Assembly (NCBI GenBank): GCA_964345255.1
Contig: CAYFQK010000203.1
Coordinates: forward strand, 1-6,449
Direction of reading: 5' to 3'
Source of the DNA: JAIPAH01 sp964345255
GTDB taxonomy: Bacteria; Bacteroidota; Bacteroidia; Bacteroidales; JAIPAH01
DNA length: 6,449 nucleotides
Positions 5,192-6,449 of this stretch are shown here, piece by piece. The translations under genes were made by a program, and so were the position numbers. The stretch's first letter is position 1, and each line of letters begins with the position of its first letter. The notes below the pieces were generated by a model, which searched no databases, was not told the origin of the DNA, and saw only the letters and a program-made list of their open reading frames with translations.

Positions 5192-6449
5192 ATGAAAGAG
5201 CTCGAGACCATAAAAAAGGTTATTGCCGAAGGGGAAAGCGAAACCGTAGAGTTCAAGAAATCTACCGGGCAACTTTCCAGGGCAGCAGAAACGCTCTGCG
5301 CTTTTCTTAATGGCAAAGGAGGATATGTTTATATCGGGATAAGCCCAAATGGTCAAATGATTGGACAAGAAATGGGCGATTCCACGCTCAGAGATATTGC
5401 AGATATTTTGGATAAATTCGATCCAAAAGCTCCCATTGCACAGGATATCATACCTTTAAAGAACGATAAAAAGCTAATTCTCCTGAGTGCTCCGGCTTTG
5501 CCTGAAACCGGACCATTCACCTTTAAAGGAAGAGCTTATGAACGGATTGGAAGCACAACCTCTGTTATGAAACAATCCCGTTATGAAACGCTTTTATTGC
5601 AAAGGAATCATAGCCGTAAAAGGTGGGAAAACACCTATGCGGAATGGAATGATACTCAACTGCTGGATAATGAAGAGATACTGCGAACCATAAGACTTGG
5701 AACACAAGCCGGTCGTTTGCCGGAATCCACCGGGAAAGATATCGATGACATTCTCGAAAGACTCGGACTCCGGGATAAAGAGAACCTGCTCAATGCGGCT
5801 TTCGTGCTTTTCGGACAAAAATTTATGCCCTATTATCCTCAATGCCAACTTCGTTTAGCACGGTTTAAAGGCAAAGACAAATCCGAATTCCTGGACCATA
5901 AACAAATACGGGGACATGCTTTTCATTTGCTGGATGAAGCCATGACCTTTTTCCAACGACACATATCCATAAGCGGGAAGTTTAAAGAGAATCGTCTGGA
6001 ACGGATTGATAAACCCGGTCTGCCAACGCAGGCATTACGGGAAGCGCTGGTAAACGCTATATGTCACCGTGATTATGCATTGCCCGGAGGGGCAGTAAGT
6101 GTGGCGATTTACGATGACCGGGCAGAAATATGGAGCGACGGGACTTTGCCCTTTGGACTGAAAACCGAAGACCTGAGCCGGGAACATACATCCAAACCAC
6201 GTAACCCGATTATTACCGATGTGTTTTTCAGACGGGGTTTGATAGAACAATGGGGACGAGGAACCCAAAAAATAATTGAATTTTGCCAGGACAATAATGC
6301 TCCTATCCCTGAATTTGAAGAAGTTGCAGGAGCCTTAGTGGTACGGTTCCCTTTTCATGAAGTATTTACCCCTCAAGATACCCCCCAAGATAGCACCCAA
6401 GATACCATACAAGATACCATACAAGATACCATACAAGATAACATACAAG
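5192..6449 (+). CDS. AlbA_2 / HATPase_c_4 domain protein (Schlafen-like, RecG-like regulator), 3' end outside the window
   Basis: The open frame covers 419 codons to the window edge, where it is cut. Residues about 12-130 form an AlbA_2 (Schlafen-type, predicted nucleic-acid/ATP-binding) domain: ESETVEFKKSTGQLSRAAE, then FLNGKGGYVYIGISPNG. A middle region (150-270) includes AGRLPESTG and LFGQKFMP. Residues about 278-390 form a HATPase_c_4-like domain: LREALVNAICHRDY (281-295), IYDDRAEIWSDG (306-317), RPRNP-like KPRNP (335-339), and GLIEQWGRGTQK (349-360). Such proteins are often called ATP-dependent DNA helicase RecG-related or transcriptional regulators, but their function is unknown; homologues are often found near restriction genes. 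Codons 395 onward enter a repeated QDTI-type tail. The start ATG has AAGG directly before it, and the gene lies 9 nt after the truncated helicase ORF, so coupling is possible. The unseen end probably includes a winged-helix segment. Confidence 0.88.
   Translation, partial: MKELETIKKVIAEGESETVEFKKSTGQLSRAAETLCAFLNGKGGYVYIGISPNGQMIGQEMGDSTLRDIADILDKFDPKAPIAQDIIPLKNDKKLILLSAPALPETGPFTFKGRAYERIGSTTSVMKQSRYETLLLQRNHSRKRWENTYAEWNDTQLLDNEEILRTIRLGTQAGRLPESTGKDIDDILERLGLRDKENLLNAAFVLFGQKFMPYYPQCQLRLARFKGKDKSEFLDHKQIRGHAFHLLDEAMTFFQRHISISGKFKENRLERIDKPGLPTQALREALVNAICHRDYALPGGAVSVAIYDDRAEIWSDGTLPFGLKTEDLSREHTSKPRNPIITDVFFRRGLIEQWGRGTQKIIEFCQDNNAPIPEFEEVAGALVVRFPFHEVFTPQDTPQDSTQDTIQDTIQDTIQDNIQ
6374..6449 (+). 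repeat. 12-bp in-frame tandem repeat in the AlbA_2 gene
   Basis: Six full units of 12 bp start at 6374, 6386, 6398, 6410, 6422 and 6434, and a seventh begins at 6446 at the window edge. All begin CAAGATA. The units at 6398, 6410 and 6422 are identical (CAAGATACCATA); the others differ at one to three positions. Each unit encodes four residues, giving QDTP, QDST, QDTI, QDTI, QDTI, QDNI. Because the unit is a multiple of three, copy-number change would alter length without shifting the frame. Relatives carry a comparable P-Q-V-T tail before a C-terminal DNA-binding segment. Confidence 0.95.

Noticed and set aside
6374..6449. CRISPR-like array
   Set aside because: The 12-bp units are contiguous without spacers and stay in frame with the AlbA_2 protein, so this is a coding tandem repeat.

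Overview
The window looks like a chromosomal segment of a Bacteroidota bacterium, probably an environmental member of the Bacteroidales/Marinilabiliales type. The grounds are several upstream boxes fitting the Bacteroidota sigma consensus (TTTG, about 19-21 nt, TAnnTTTG), AT-rich intergenic DNA, interspersed repeats of a kind common in that phylum, and protein sequences of that flavour. No taxonomic search was possible, so this is inference.

Left part (1-1813): an ElbB-type DJ-1/PfpI protein on the minus strand is divergent from an HMCES/YedK-type abasic-site-crosslinking protein. Only 14 nt after the latter lies a 49-codon ORF that looks like the secreted N-terminus of a VirK-like protein. 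Its last sense codon and its stop fall inside a dispersed repeat. A second, shorter copy of that repeat abuts the elbB stop codon, so direct repeats bracket the whole block 89-1668.

Middle part (1814-4122): a complete MltF-like lipoprotein lytic transglycosylase (solute-binding-like domain plus GH23 domain). It is followed by a near-perfect Bacteroidota promoter, a roughly 225-nt leader holding a nested inverted-repeat element, and folB (dihydroneopterin aldolase) with a strong Shine-Dalgarno. Next come a tRNA-Cys(GCA) with its own -7 box and a clear intrinsic terminator.

Right part (4123-6449): about 800 bp of AT-rich DNA without a convincing gene, then an accessory region. An 85-codon ORF matches, from my knowledge of the family, the N-terminus of large type III-like (BPTD_3080-type) restriction helicases, but it stops at once. 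After an in-frame TAA and three more codons, in the same frame, begins an AlbA_2/HATPase_c_4 (Schlafen-like, 'RecG-like') protein that runs off the window end. Its C-terminus enters an in-frame 12-bp tandem repeat that continues past the edge.

The core genes (cell-wall turnover, folate synthesis, abasic-site repair, tRNA) are ordinary housekeeping. The points most worth following are the helicase-fragment/AlbA_2 arrangement with its coding minisatellite, the repeat that truncates the VirK-like ORF, and the structured folB leader.
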